Shown: positions 16,624-23,983 of the stretch, piece by piece | Layout of the letters: each line of letters opens with the position of its first letter | How positions within the stretch are numbered: position 1 is the stretch's first letter | Assembly (NCBI GenBank): GCA_030828465.1 | Contig: JAURCL010000004.1 | Location: forward strand, 22,143 to 86,142 | DNA: 64,000 nucleotides | Origin: Acidimicrobiales bacterium | GTDB taxonomy: Bacteria; Actinomycetota; Acidimicrobiia; Acidimicrobiales; Ilumatobacteraceae | Reading direction: 5' to 3' | The notes under the pieces: generated by a model | The model's database searches: none | What the model was told of the DNA's origin: nothing | The model's input: the letters and a program-made list of their open reading frames with translations, nothing else | Translations under genes and position numbers: made by a program

Positions 16624-17838
16624 ATGACCGGTGCCGGGGAACCGCGCGTGATCCTCCACGTCGACATGGACGCCTTCTACGTGTCTGTCGAGTTGCTCCG
16701 GCGGCCCGAACTCGTCGGTCGCCCGGTCGTGGTGGGCGGCGATGGCTCGCGAGGAGTGGTGGCCGCGGCGTCCTACGAGGCGCGTCGTCACGGCGTCCAC
16801 TCGGCGATGGCATCAGTCACCGCGCGGAGGCGATGCCCGGACGCAGTGTTTCTGCCTGCCGATCATCACCGATACGCCGAGGTGAGCGCGCAGGTTCGGT
16901 CCGTCTTTGACTCGATCACGCCGCTCGTGGAGCCGCTGGCCCTCGACGAGGCGTTCCTTGACGTCACTGGCGCGCGTGCTCTGCTCGGCGAGCCGCTCGC
17001 CATCGCGCGGCTCGTGCGAACCCGGGTGGCTGAGGAAGTGGGGCTCGGATGCTCGGTCGGCGTGGCGACCAACAAGTTCGTCGCGAAGTTGGCATCGGTC
17101 GAGGCGAAGCCGATCGCCGCGACCGACGGGGTGCGCCCGGGTCGCGGCGTGGTGATCGTCGCACCGGGTGAGGAGGCATCCTTTGTCGCTGGTCTGCCGG
17201 TGGAGCGCCTCTGGGGCGTCGGTCCCAAGACGCTCGCTCGACTGCACGACATAGGGATTCGTCGGGTGCCCGACATCGTCGAGGCACCGGCTGGGCTCCT
17301 TGAGGCCCGGATCGGGGTCTCGGCGGCCGCTCACCTTCGACGGCTGTCGCTCGGAATCGACGACCGTCCGGTGGAGGTCGATCGCGCGGCGAAGTCCATC
17401 GGGCAGGAGGAGACGTTCGGTTCGGATGTCTCCGAGATCGTTACTGCTCGAGCCGAACTCGTTCGTCTGGCCGATGCGGTTGCGGCGCGACTGCGCTCAT
17501 CGACCTTGGCCGCCCGCACAGTGACGCTGAAGGCCAAGTTCGCCGACTTCCAGACCGTCACCCGGTCGGTCACCGACGGGGAACCGCTCGACACCGCCGT
17601 CGAGATCGTGACGCGGCTCGAGCCCGCGCTCGCCGAGGTGATGAGTCGGGGTGCCCTGCGTCTCCTTGGGGTGTCGGCATCGAATCTTGTCGAGCCGGTT
17701 CGGCAACTCGACCTGTGGTCGTCGGAAGCTGATCAGCCCGCCCACGACAGCACCGACCGCGCGCTGGATGAGATCCGGGCGCGTTTCGGTCGGTCGTCGA
17801 TCGTTCGCGCCAGCGGGCTGAAGCCCCGCTCGCGTTGA
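16624..17838 (+). CDS. dinB: DNA polymerase IV (Y family)
   Basis: Error-prone translesion polymerase of 404 aa. The catalytic acidic residues are in HVDMDAFYVSVE and LALDEAFLDVT. The helix-hairpin-helix thumb part is LWGVGPKTLARL, and the little-finger domain begins near KSIGQEETFG. ATG at 16624 gives the canonical N-terminus; the frame is open far upstream but overlaps the minus-strand operon there. No LexA box is visible in the short upstream gap. The C-terminus LDLWSSEADQPAHD may contain a beta-clamp binding peptide (QLDLW). Confidence 0.93.
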   Translation: MTGAGEPRVILHVDMDAFYVSVELLRRPELVGRPVVVGGDGSRGVVAAASYEARRHGVHSAMASVTARRRCPDAVFLPADHHRYAEVSAQVRSVFDSITPLVEPLALDEAFLDVTGARALLGEPLAIARLVRTRVAEEVGLGCSVGVATNKFVAKLASVEAKPIAATDGVRPGRGVVIVAPGEEASFVAGLPVERLWGVGPKTLARLHDIGIRRVPDIVEAPAGLLEARIGVSAAAHLRRLSLGIDDRPVEVDRAAKSIGQEETFGSDVSEIVTARAELVRLADAVAARLRSSTLAARTVTLKAKFADFQTVTRSVTDGEPLDTAVEIVTRLEPALAEVMSRGALRLLGVSASNLVEPVRQLDLWSSEADQPAHDSTDRALDEIRARFGRSSIVRASGLKPRSR

Positions 17839-17910
17839 GGATCTGCCTTCGGGGTGCCAAGATGTGGGTCACGCGATCATCTCCGACCGCGAAACCGCGA
17901 GGTCAAGGTC

Positions 17911-18225
17911 ATGCCCCTCTCCGAAGACGAACAGCGCATCCTCCGCCAGATCGAGCAGGAACTCGAGCAGGATCCCACCTTCGCTGAGCGCGGCTATCGG
18001 GTCTCGCGTCGCCGGCTTGCGCTTGCCGCGGTCGGTGCGATCATCGCACTCTTCGTCACCGTGATCGGTCTGGCGGTCAGCTTCCTGCTGTCGTTCGTCG
18101 GCTTCGTGGTGGTGTTGGTGCTCGCCTCGGTGGTCGCCTCCGAGGTGAGGCTGATCGGGCGTGAGCGCCTCGCCGAGTCCCCGGTGGCGAACTGGCTCGC
18201 CTCCGGGTGGCCGCGCCGTGGCTGA
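17911..18225 (+). CDS. DUF3040 membrane protein
   Basis: A 104-aa actinobacterial DUF3040 protein. It begins MPLSEDEQRILRQIEQELEQ, the family signature, followed by FAERGYRVSRRR and two hydrophobic helices (about residues 35-80). Function unknown; the family often lies near division and cell-wall genes. ATG at 17911 is chosen by family match. Its end overlaps the next gene by 8 nt. Confidence 0.85.
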   Translation: MPLSEDEQRILRQIEQELEQDPTFAERGYRVSRRRLALAAVGAIIALFVTVIGLAVSFLLSFVGFVVVLVLASVVASEVRLIGRERLAESPVANWLASGWPRRG

Positions 18226-19120
18226 GTCCGAGGCCGAGCCGAGCGAACAGCCGTTCAACGTCCTCGCCGTCGACCTCGGGGTCCGACATCTGGTCGCTGG
18301 CGTGGTTGGCCCCGACGGAGAAGTTGGAGTGCGGGATCGGGTGGTGCCCCCGAGTCGTCAGCCATGGGTCGCCCTGACACGACTCGTCGACCGGGTGCTC
18401 GCCGCCACACCGCCTGAGGCGCGGCCAGCGGTGTGCGGGGTCACTGGGCCGGGTCCGGTGCTGGCCGACATCGGTGAGTTCCGCTCGGTGGCAGTGCACG
18501 GTTGGGAGGGGGTGCCACTGCGTCGCCTCATGGCGGAGGCCACCGGCCTCCCGACGGTGCTCAGTTCAACTGGGCACGCGCACGCGATAGCGAACGCGCC
18601 CGATCGAGGTTCGGTCATCGGTGTGTACCTCGGTGATCAGGTCGACGGCGGCATCGTCCGCGATGGGCGTCTCGTGGCGGGCGCAAATGGTCACCTCGGT
18701 GCATTCGGCCACCTCCTGGTGGATCCCGACGGCGCGGTGTGTCCCTGTGGATCGCCGGGTTGTCTCGACCTGTACGCCGGCGCGGTGAGCCTCGAGTCGC
18801 AGTTCGGGCGGGAGGTGTCGAGGGTGCCCGAGGCCACGATCGACCGGGCTGGGATCATGCTGGCTCGCGCCTGTGCGTCGTTGGCTGCCATGCTCGACAT
18901 CCACCGCATCGTGATCGGTGGTCCGGTCGTCACCGCCCTTGGTCGTCGCCTCACCGACGCCTTGAGCGTCGAACTCGACCAGCGGAGCCGCTTGGTGCAC
19001 CTCGAGGAACTCCACATCCGAGCTGTGCGTCAACATGTTCTCGTCGGTGCCGCGTCGGTGGCGAGGCACCGGGTCGCCTCCGGAGGCATAGATCCGGTTC
19101 CGGCGATGTCGCCGTCCTGA
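18218..19120 (+). CDS. degenerate ROK-family protein
   Basis: A 300-aa protein with ROK architecture but altered active site. The phosphate loop reads AVDLGVRHLVAGVV, without the usual GGTK. The catalytic N-D segment is replaced by STGHAHAIANA. Structural features remain: AFGHLLVDPDG (ROK histidine) and the zinc motif CPCGSPGCLDLYAG. It is probably not a sugar kinase, and may be a ligand-binding or regulatory relative. No helix-turn-helix domain precedes it, unlike ROK repressors. GTG at 18218 overlaps DUF3040. Confidence 0.75.
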   Translation: MAESEAEPSEQPFNVLAVDLGVRHLVAGVVGPDGEVGVRDRVVPPSRQPWVALTRLVDRVLAATPPEARPAVCGVTGPGPVLADIGEFRSVAVHGWEGVPLRRLMAEATGLPTVLSSTGHAHAIANAPDRGSVIGVYLGDQVDGGIVRDGRLVAGANGHLGAFGHLLVDPDGAVCPCGSPGCLDLYAGAVSLESQFGREVSRVPEATIDRAGIMLARACASLAAMLDIHRIVIGGPVVTALGRRLTDALSVELDQRSRLVHLEELHIRAVRQHVLVGAASVARHRVASGGIDPVPAMSPS

Positions 19121-19128
19121 GCCCGAAC

Positions 19129-19134
19129 TACTCT
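19129..19134 (+). promoter_or_regulatory. -10 box TACTCT, leaderless type
   Basis: TACTCT ends 6 nt before the ATG of the acyl-CoA dehydrogenase gene. Confidence 0.45.
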
Positions 19135-19140
19135 CAGGGC

Positions 19141-20361
19141 ATGCGCCCCACCTACGAACCCTCCGCTGAGGCCTATCGCGAGAAAGCCCAGGCCTTCCTC
19201 GCCGAGAAGCTCCCGTCCAACTGGTCCGGCATCGGCTCGTTGGAGGGGGCAGCCCTTGAGGAGTTCGTCGCCGAATGGCGTCAGACGCTCTTCGAAGCCG
19301 GTTACCTCGCCCCCGGCTGGCCAGTCCAATACGGCGGCGCCGGGCTGTCGGCGCTCGAACAGGTGATCCTCGCCGAGGAGTTCGCGCGCGCGGGAGTGCC
19401 GACCGGAGGACCGAATGACGTGTTCGGAATCCAGATGCTCGGGAACACGCTGCTGCTCATGGGAACCGACGAGCAGAAGGAGCGCTACCTGCCGAGGATC
19501 CTCTCGGGAGAGGACACCTGGTGCCAGGGCTATAGCGAGCCGAACGCTGGTTCCGATCTCGGCAATCTCGGTCTGAAGGCCGTCCGCGACGGCGACCAGT
19601 GGATTCTCAACGGTCAGAAGATCTGGACCTCGGCCGGCCACCTCGCCGACCACATCTTCACCCTCGCCCGCACCGATCCCGATGCTCCGAAGCACAAGGG
19701 GATCTCCTTCCTGCTGGTCGACATGCGTCAACCGGGCATCGACGTGCGGCCGATCAAGATGATTTCGGGGGAGAGCGAATTCAACGAGGTCTTCTACACC
19801 GATGCCGTCTGCCCGGTCGACGAGGTGGTCGGTGGACTGAACAACGGTTGGGCGGTCGCCATGACCCTCCTCGGCTTCGAGCGCGGAGAGGCGGCTGCCA
19901 CGGCACCGATCCGGTTCCAGGCGGAGGTGGATCGTCTGGTGCTGCTCGCGCGGGAGCGTGGACTCGACCGTGATCCGGTCATCCGCCAGAGGATCGCTCA
20001 GGCGTACTCGAAGGTGCAGGTCATGCGCTACAGCGGCATGCGAGTGCTCACCCAGTTCCTCGCCGGCGCGCACCCGGGTCCCGACGGCGCGATCTCGAAG
20101 CTCTTCTGGAGCGAGTACCACCTCACGGTGACCGAGTTGGCGGTCGACATCCTCGGCGCTGAGGCGATGGTCCCGTCGGGCCGGCAGCCCTCCTCGGCCT
20201 TCCAGACCGACGACGCCGGCGCTCCGAACTCCTCGGCCTCGTGGGTCGGCACATTCCTCAACGCGCGCGCCGGAACGATCTATGCCGGGTCATCGCAGAT
20301 CCAGCGCAACATCATCGGCGAGATGGTCCTCGGTCTGCCGAAGGAGCCCCGACCGGCGTGA
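19141..20361 (+). CDS. acyl-CoA dehydrogenase family protein
   Basis: FAD flavoprotein of 406 aa that introduces a 2,3-double bond in an acyl-CoA. The family signatures are EPNAGSDLGNL, GDQWILNGQKIWTSAGH, the middle-domain GVTV-like VYPVDEVVGG equivalent (CPVDEVVGGLNNGW), and the C-terminal SSQIQRNIIGEMVLGLP. The position of the catalytic glutamate and the chain-length range cannot be told by eye. The following small gene starts within its stop (GTGA). Confidence 0.88.
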   Translation: MRPTYEPSAEAYREKAQAFLAEKLPSNWSGIGSLEGAALEEFVAEWRQTLFEAGYLAPGWPVQYGGAGLSALEQVILAEEFARAGVPTGGPNDVFGIQMLGNTLLLMGTDEQKERYLPRILSGEDTWCQGYSEPNAGSDLGNLGLKAVRDGDQWILNGQKIWTSAGHLADHIFTLARTDPDAPKHKGISFLLVDMRQPGIDVRPIKMISGESEFNEVFYTDAVCPVDEVVGGLNNGWAVAMTLLGFERGEAAATAPIRFQAEVDRLVLLARERGLDRDPVIRQRIAQAYSKVQVMRYSGMRVLTQFLAGAHPGPDGAISKLFWSEYHLTVTELAVDILGAEAMVPSGRQPSSAFQTDDAGAPNSSASWVGTFLNARAGTIYAGSSQIQRNIIGEMVLGLPKEPRPA

Positions 20362-20642
20362 GCCTTCGAGTCGCAGTGCGCGCGCTCGCGGCGATTCTTC
20401 TGCGCCCCGGGCTGTGGCCGAGCGCGATCCGTCAACTCGCGGTGCTTTCTCCCCCGGGGTGGTGGCGCTCTGGGGCGCGTCGGCCCGGACCCCCGATGGA
20501 CTACTTGCGGTTCCGACTCGTCACCCAGTACGGAGGTGACGGATCGGGTCGGGGAGGTCGCTCAGCGGAGCCGCGGGATGTGGTGAACTATCTCGCGTGG
20601 TGTCGCGATTGGCGGAGGATGATCCGCTCACACGCGGGCTGA
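20358..20642 (+). CDS. small conserved protein, unknown function
   Basis: A 94-aa basic protein starting VSLRVAVRALAAILLRPGLW, with a W-rich middle (SPPGWWRSG) and a C-terminal segment DVVNYLAWCRDWRRM. I recall similar small proteins in actinobacteria but no function. GTG at 20358 overlaps the acyl-CoA dehydrogenase stop; the HNH gene starts 17 nt after it ends. The overlap and the even amino-acid composition argue for a real gene. Confidence 0.6.
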   Translation: MSLRVAVRALAAILLRPGLWPSAIRQLAVLSPPGWWRSGARRPGPPMDYLRFRLVTQYGGDGSGRGGRSAEPRDVVNYLAWCRDWRRMIRSHAG

Positions 20643-20659
20643 GAGGCTCCGTCTGACCG

Positions 20660-21157
20660 ATGCGGAACGTGCTCGTGCTCAATGCCTCGTACGAGCCGCT
20701 GAGCATTGTCTCGTTCCGCCGCGCCACCTGCCTCGTCCTCGACGACAAGGCGGAGATCATTGAGCACGACGGTGGTGTGCTCCGCTCGCCCTCGCTGACT
20801 GTGCCCGTGCCCTCAGTGGTTCGTCTGCGGTACATGGTTCGAGTGGCCCGCCGTCGCCAGGCGGTGCTGTCGCGGCGGGCTGTGTTCGCCCGGGATGACC
20901 ACACCTGCCAGTACTGCGGCGGAGCCGCCGATTCCATCGACCATGTGTTTCCCCGATCGCGTGGCGGTGGCCATGACTGGGAGAACCTGGTGGCGGCCTG
21001 TCGTCGGTGCAATCTGGCGAAGCGCGACCGCACCCCCGAGGAGGCCGGCATGAGGCTCCGCCGACCGGGGTGCCCTCCCCGGCCGGGAAGTTGGGTTGTC
21101 GTCGGCGCATCTCGCATGCCCGACGCCTGGAAGCCGTACCTCGCCCGCGCGAGCTGA
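20660..21157 (+). CDS. HNH endonuclease family protein
   Basis: A 165-aa protein of the actinobacterial HNH family. It starts MRNVLVLNASYEPLSIVSFR. The zinc-bound HNH module is DDHTCQYCGG, DSIDHVFPRSRGG, WENLVAACRRCNLAKRD: CxxC pairs plus the D-H and N residues expected for catalysis. The family is widespread and often solitary, with no known restriction partner. None is seen here. Confidence 0.88.
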   Translation: MRNVLVLNASYEPLSIVSFRRATCLVLDDKAEIIEHDGGVLRSPSLTVPVPSVVRLRYMVRVARRRQAVLSRRAVFARDDHTCQYCGGAADSIDHVFPRSRGGGHDWENLVAACRRCNLAKRDRTPEEAGMRLRRPGCPPRPGSWVVVGASRMPDAWKPYLARAS

Positions 21158-21181
21158 GGTCCGACCCGGCGCGTCCGGGCC

Positions 21182-21187
21182 TAGCGT
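21182..21187 (+). promoter_or_regulatory. -10 box TAGCGT, leaderless type
   Basis: TAGCGT ends 7 nt before the GTG of the lipoate-ligase-like gene. Confidence 0.5.
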
Positions 21188-21194
21188 CAACGGG

Positions 21195-21866
21195 GTGTCG
21201 GAGTACGCCGTCGCCGAGGTCTGGAGCCCCGCGGAGTCGCTGCACGCTTGGGACCCTCCATCGGAGTCCATTCTCACCGTGCGTCGCTGCCGGCCCACCG
21301 CGCCCGCGGTGGTGCTCGGATCCCGCCAAGACGAGTCGCTGATCGACCTGCGAGCGATTGGGCAAACGGGGATGGGTCTGGTCAGACGGAAGTCGGGTGG
21401 CGGGTTGGTCCTCGTGGACGACACGCTCGCGATCTGGGTGGATGTGTGGATTCCCCACCGTCCCGGCACGGTGACGGTCGATGTTCGTGCCTCGATGGAC
21501 CTGGTCGGCCGGGCGTGGGCGACCGTTCTCGGTGCGGCGGATGACAACCTCGCCGGGCGCCTTGAAGTGCATGCCGGGGGAGTGACCCATGGCGCTTGGG
21601 CCGAACTCGTCTGCTTTGCCGGGCTCGGTCCGGGGGAGGTGCTTCTCGATGGCCGAAAGCTGGTCGGCATGAGTCAGCGGAGGTCGCGCGACTGGTCGCG
21701 GGTTCAGTGCCAGGTGCACACGGTCGACTCGGTGGCCTTCCCGATCGATCTGTTGTCGACGGCGGTCCGGCCCGACATCGCGGGCCCGGCCGCTATTGCC
21801 TGGCTTCCCCGGGTGACGGTGGAGTCAGCCGTCGGCGCGCTGCCGGCGGCGTTGCTCGCCGGCTGA
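21195..21866 (+). CDS. lipoate-protein ligase A-like protein
   Basis: A 223-aa BPL/LplA/LipB-fold protein. The lipoyl-adenylate motif is present as LVRRKSGGGLVLVDD, and the catalytic lysine as GRKLVGMSQRR. The histidine that usually follows the GGG loop is absent. It lacks the C-terminal accessory domain of E. coli LplA. It is likely to attach or transfer lipoate or a related acyl group, but no lipoyl-domain enzyme lies nearby. GTG at 21195 is preceded by a TANNNT box. Confidence 0.75.
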   Translation: MSEYAVAEVWSPAESLHAWDPPSESILTVRRCRPTAPAVVLGSRQDESLIDLRAIGQTGMGLVRRKSGGGLVLVDDTLAIWVDVWIPHRPGTVTVDVRASMDLVGRAWATVLGAADDNLAGRLEVHAGGVTHGAWAELVCFAGLGPGEVLLDGRKLVGMSQRRSRDWSRVQCQVHTVDSVAFPIDLLSTAVRPDIAGPAAIAWLPRVTVESAVGALPAALLAG

Positions 21867-22021
21867 GACGTCGATCGCCGGTCTGGCGCGCGTTCGCCGC
21901 TCGAGCGCCCTCTCGCGCTTGCGATCGCCGCGCTCAGGTCATTTCGTGCCGCGGCGAGACGTGTCCTTCGATGCTGCCTCGGTGTGCCACTGGATGCTGC
22001 CGGGACCGTTTCGGGACTGTT
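21867..22021 (+). other. non-coding gap before the cell-wall cluster
   Basis: GC-rich spacer of about 155 bp before the MraZ-type repeats. I see no gene, tRNA or clear terminator in it. Two weaker copies of the repeat core (TGGAT at 21991, CGGGA at 22001) may extend the operator upstream. Confidence 0.4.
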
Positions 22022-22056
22022 TGGTGAATAATGGTTGACATTGGTGAAGATTGGAG
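22022..22056 (+). promoter_or_regulatory. MraZ-type operator, four direct repeats
   Basis: Four 5-mers at an exact 10-bp period: TGGTG 22022, TGGTT 22032, TGGTG 22042, TGGAG 22052. MraZ proteins are known to bind TGGG-like repeats separated by 5 bp in front of their own operon. The repeats overlap the -35 and spacer of the likely mraZ promoter, so autorepression is the natural reading. Confidence 0.7.
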
Positions 22057-22064
22057 GCCATACT
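22035..22064 (+). promoter_or_regulatory. promoter of the mraZ cluster
   Basis: TTGACA (22035-22040), an 18-bp spacer and CATACT (22059-22064). Transcription would start near 22071, giving a leader of about 75 nt to the mraZ GTG. It is the best sigma-A-type promoter in the window. Confidence 0.65.
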
Positions 22065-22146
22065 TCTTGAGCCGTCGGGTCCGCCTCCCGGCGTGCGGCA
22101 GAGGCAGCCACCGAAAGCGGATGACAGGAAGGCGAGGACACGGAAG

Positions 22147-22572
22147 GTGTTCGTCGGGGTCTACGACCGCAGCATCGACGACAACGGTCGGCTCTCGCTT
22201 CCGTCGTCGTTTCGGGGCGACCTCGGCGATCGGTGCTACGCCACCCTCGATCCGCAGGGTTGCGTAACCCTGAGGACCGCCGCCGTGTTCGAGGCCGAGG
22301 CTGCCGAGGTGATCGACGCCGTGAAGCGCGATGAGGCCGCGCCCGGTGTCAGGCGGTCACTCGCCACCAACACCACGTCCGTTGCCGTCGACAAGCAGGG
22401 TCGGCTGACCCTCGATGACAAAGCCCGCGAGTTCGCCGGGCTCACCGAGGCCGGCACGGCGATGATCGTCGGCAACCTCAACACGATCGAGCTCTGGCGC
22501 CCCTCCCGCTACGAGACCATCTCGGCCGAGGACGACTACGAGGTCGCCCCGCGGGTGTGGAGGGACGAGTGA
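22147..22572 (+). CDS. mraZ: transcriptional regulator MraZ
   Basis: A 141-aa AbrB-like regulator of the division and cell-wall cluster. The two SpoVT-AbrB half-domains are visible (FVGVYDRSIDDNGRLSLPSS and SVAVDKQGRLTLDDKARE), each with the D-x-GR-x-LP type turn. GTG at 22147 gives the standard N-terminus and length. Repeats matching its binding pattern lie upstream. Its stop overlaps the rsmH start (GTGA). Confidence 0.95.
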   Translation: MFVGVYDRSIDDNGRLSLPSSFRGDLGDRCYATLDPQGCVTLRTAAVFEAEAAEVIDAVKRDEAAPGVRRSLATNTTSVAVDKQGRLTLDDKAREFAGLTEAGTAMIVGNLNTIELWRPSRYETISAEDDYEVAPRVWRDE

Positions 22573-23522
22573 GCAGCGCCGAGCGTTTCGAGCATGAGCC
22601 GGTCATGCGCGAGGAGATCGTGGAGGTCTTCGCCGATGTGCCGCCGGGCGTCGTCCTCGATGCCACTCTCGGCGGGGGAGGACACGCCGAGGCGATCCTC
22701 GAATCTCGCGCCGACCTACAGGTCCTCGGCCTCGACCGCGATCGAGCCGCCTTGGAGGCGGCCGGAGCCCGCTTGGAGCGCTTCGGAAGCAGGTTCACCT
22801 CCGCGCACGCTCGGTTCGACGCGCTGCGCGAGGTGATGGACGAGCGAGAAGTGGGGGAGTTGAGCGGAGCGCTCTTCGACCTCGGTGTCTCAAGTCACCA
22901 GCTCGACAGCGCCGATCGCGGCTTCTCCTATCGGCATGACGGTCCGGTCGACATGCGTATGGATGCCTCGGCGGAGTGGTCGGCCGACGACATCGTCAAC
23001 GGATACGACGAGGCTCGCTTGGCCGATGTGATCGAGCGCCACGGCGACGAACGTTTCGCTCGGCGTATTGCCCGGGCGATCGTCGCCGCCCGCCCGATCG
23101 AACGCACCACCGACCTCGCGGCGGTGGTGACCGCGGCCATTCCCGCTCCGGCCCGACGCACTGGGGGGCATCCTGCCAAGCGGACCTTCCAGGCCATCCG
23201 CATCGAGGTGAACGGGGAACTCGACATCCTTCCCGAGGCGATCGATCAGGCCGTCGACGCCGTGGCCCCCGGAGGTCGCGTCGCCGTGCTGACCTACCAC
23301 TCCGGCGAGGACCGCATCGTCAAGAACCGGTTCCGAGCCGCCGTCGACCGCTGCCTGTGCCCACCTGAGTTGCCCTGCGTTTGCGGAGCCGTCCAGACGG
23401 TCCGTCTGGTGCGAGGACACCGCAAACGGCCCTCGGACACCGAGGTGTCTCGGAACCGCCGCGCCTCCTCGGCCCGGCTCCGAGTCGTGGAGCGGGTCGC
23501 CGCTGAGAGCGGGGAGCGCTGA
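22569..23522 (+). CDS. rsmH: 16S rRNA m4C1402 methyltransferase RsmH
   Basis: SAM-dependent enzyme (also MraW) of 317 aa that N4-methylates C1402 of 16S rRNA. Motifs are HEPVMREEIVE, DATLGGGGHAEAIL (SAM loop), LFDLGVSSHQLDSADRGFSY, AKRTFQAIRIEVN and LTYHSGEDRIVK, with the C-terminal cysteines in CLCPPELPCVCG. GTG at 22569 overlaps mraZ. The stop overlaps the ftsL ATG. Confidence 0.97.
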   Translation: MSSAERFEHEPVMREEIVEVFADVPPGVVLDATLGGGGHAEAILESRADLQVLGLDRDRAALEAAGARLERFGSRFTSAHARFDALREVMDEREVGELSGALFDLGVSSHQLDSADRGFSYRHDGPVDMRMDASAEWSADDIVNGYDEARLADVIERHGDERFARRIARAIVAARPIERTTDLAAVVTAAIPAPARRTGGHPAKRTFQAIRIEVNGELDILPEAIDQAVDAVAPGGRVAVLTYHSGEDRIVKNRFRAAVDRCLCPPELPCVCGAVQTVRLVRGHRKRPSDTEVSRNRRASSARLRVVERVAAESGER

Positions 23523-23983
23523 TGGCGCTTCCGCTCATCGATCTGGCCCGGATCAAGCGGCCGCAGAGTCGACCGAAGCTGAGTCTCGTCCAAACGAGAG
23601 GGCGGGCCGCGCGGGTGATCATCATCGCCTTCACGGCCGCGGCACTCGGCATGGCGCTCATCGCCGTCCTCCACACGCAGATCGCGGCTCGCCAGTTCCA
23701 GATCGACCAGCTCGACCGTCGTATCGCGGCAGCGAACGAGGACTTCGACGCCCTTCGCAGTATCCGCGCTGAACTCCGGTCGCCGACCCGGCTCGACACC
23801 GAAGGGCGCCTCCTCGGCATGGAGCCCGCGTCCTCGAGTCGATTCCTGCCGATCGACCCGCAGGTCCTCGCCATCACGATCGCCCGCACCGGCATGTCCC
23901 CTGAGATCTCCCAGGCGCCCGACAATCTCGGACCGCTCGACCAGTTCCGACTGGTCAAGCGAGTGGGCGGCATGCAGCGATGA
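23522..23983 (+). CDS. ftsL: FtsL-like division protein
   Basis: A 153-aa bitopic protein in the ftsL position. It has a short basic cytoplasmic part, one membrane helix (about residues 31-52, VIIIAFTAAALGMALIAVLH) and a coiled-coil segment (QIAARQFQIDQLDRRIAAANEDFDAL). FtsL forms a complex with FtsQ and a DivIC/FtsB partner and activates FtsWI. Sequence identity in this family is low, so the call rests on topology and position. Confidence 0.82.
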   Translation: MALPLIDLARIKRPQSRPKLSLVQTRGRAARVIIIAFTAAALGMALIAVLHTQIAARQFQIDQLDRRIAAANEDFDALRSIRAELRSPTRLDTEGRLLGMEPASSSRFLPIDPQVLAITIARTGMSPEISQAPDNLGPLDQFRLVKRVGGMQR

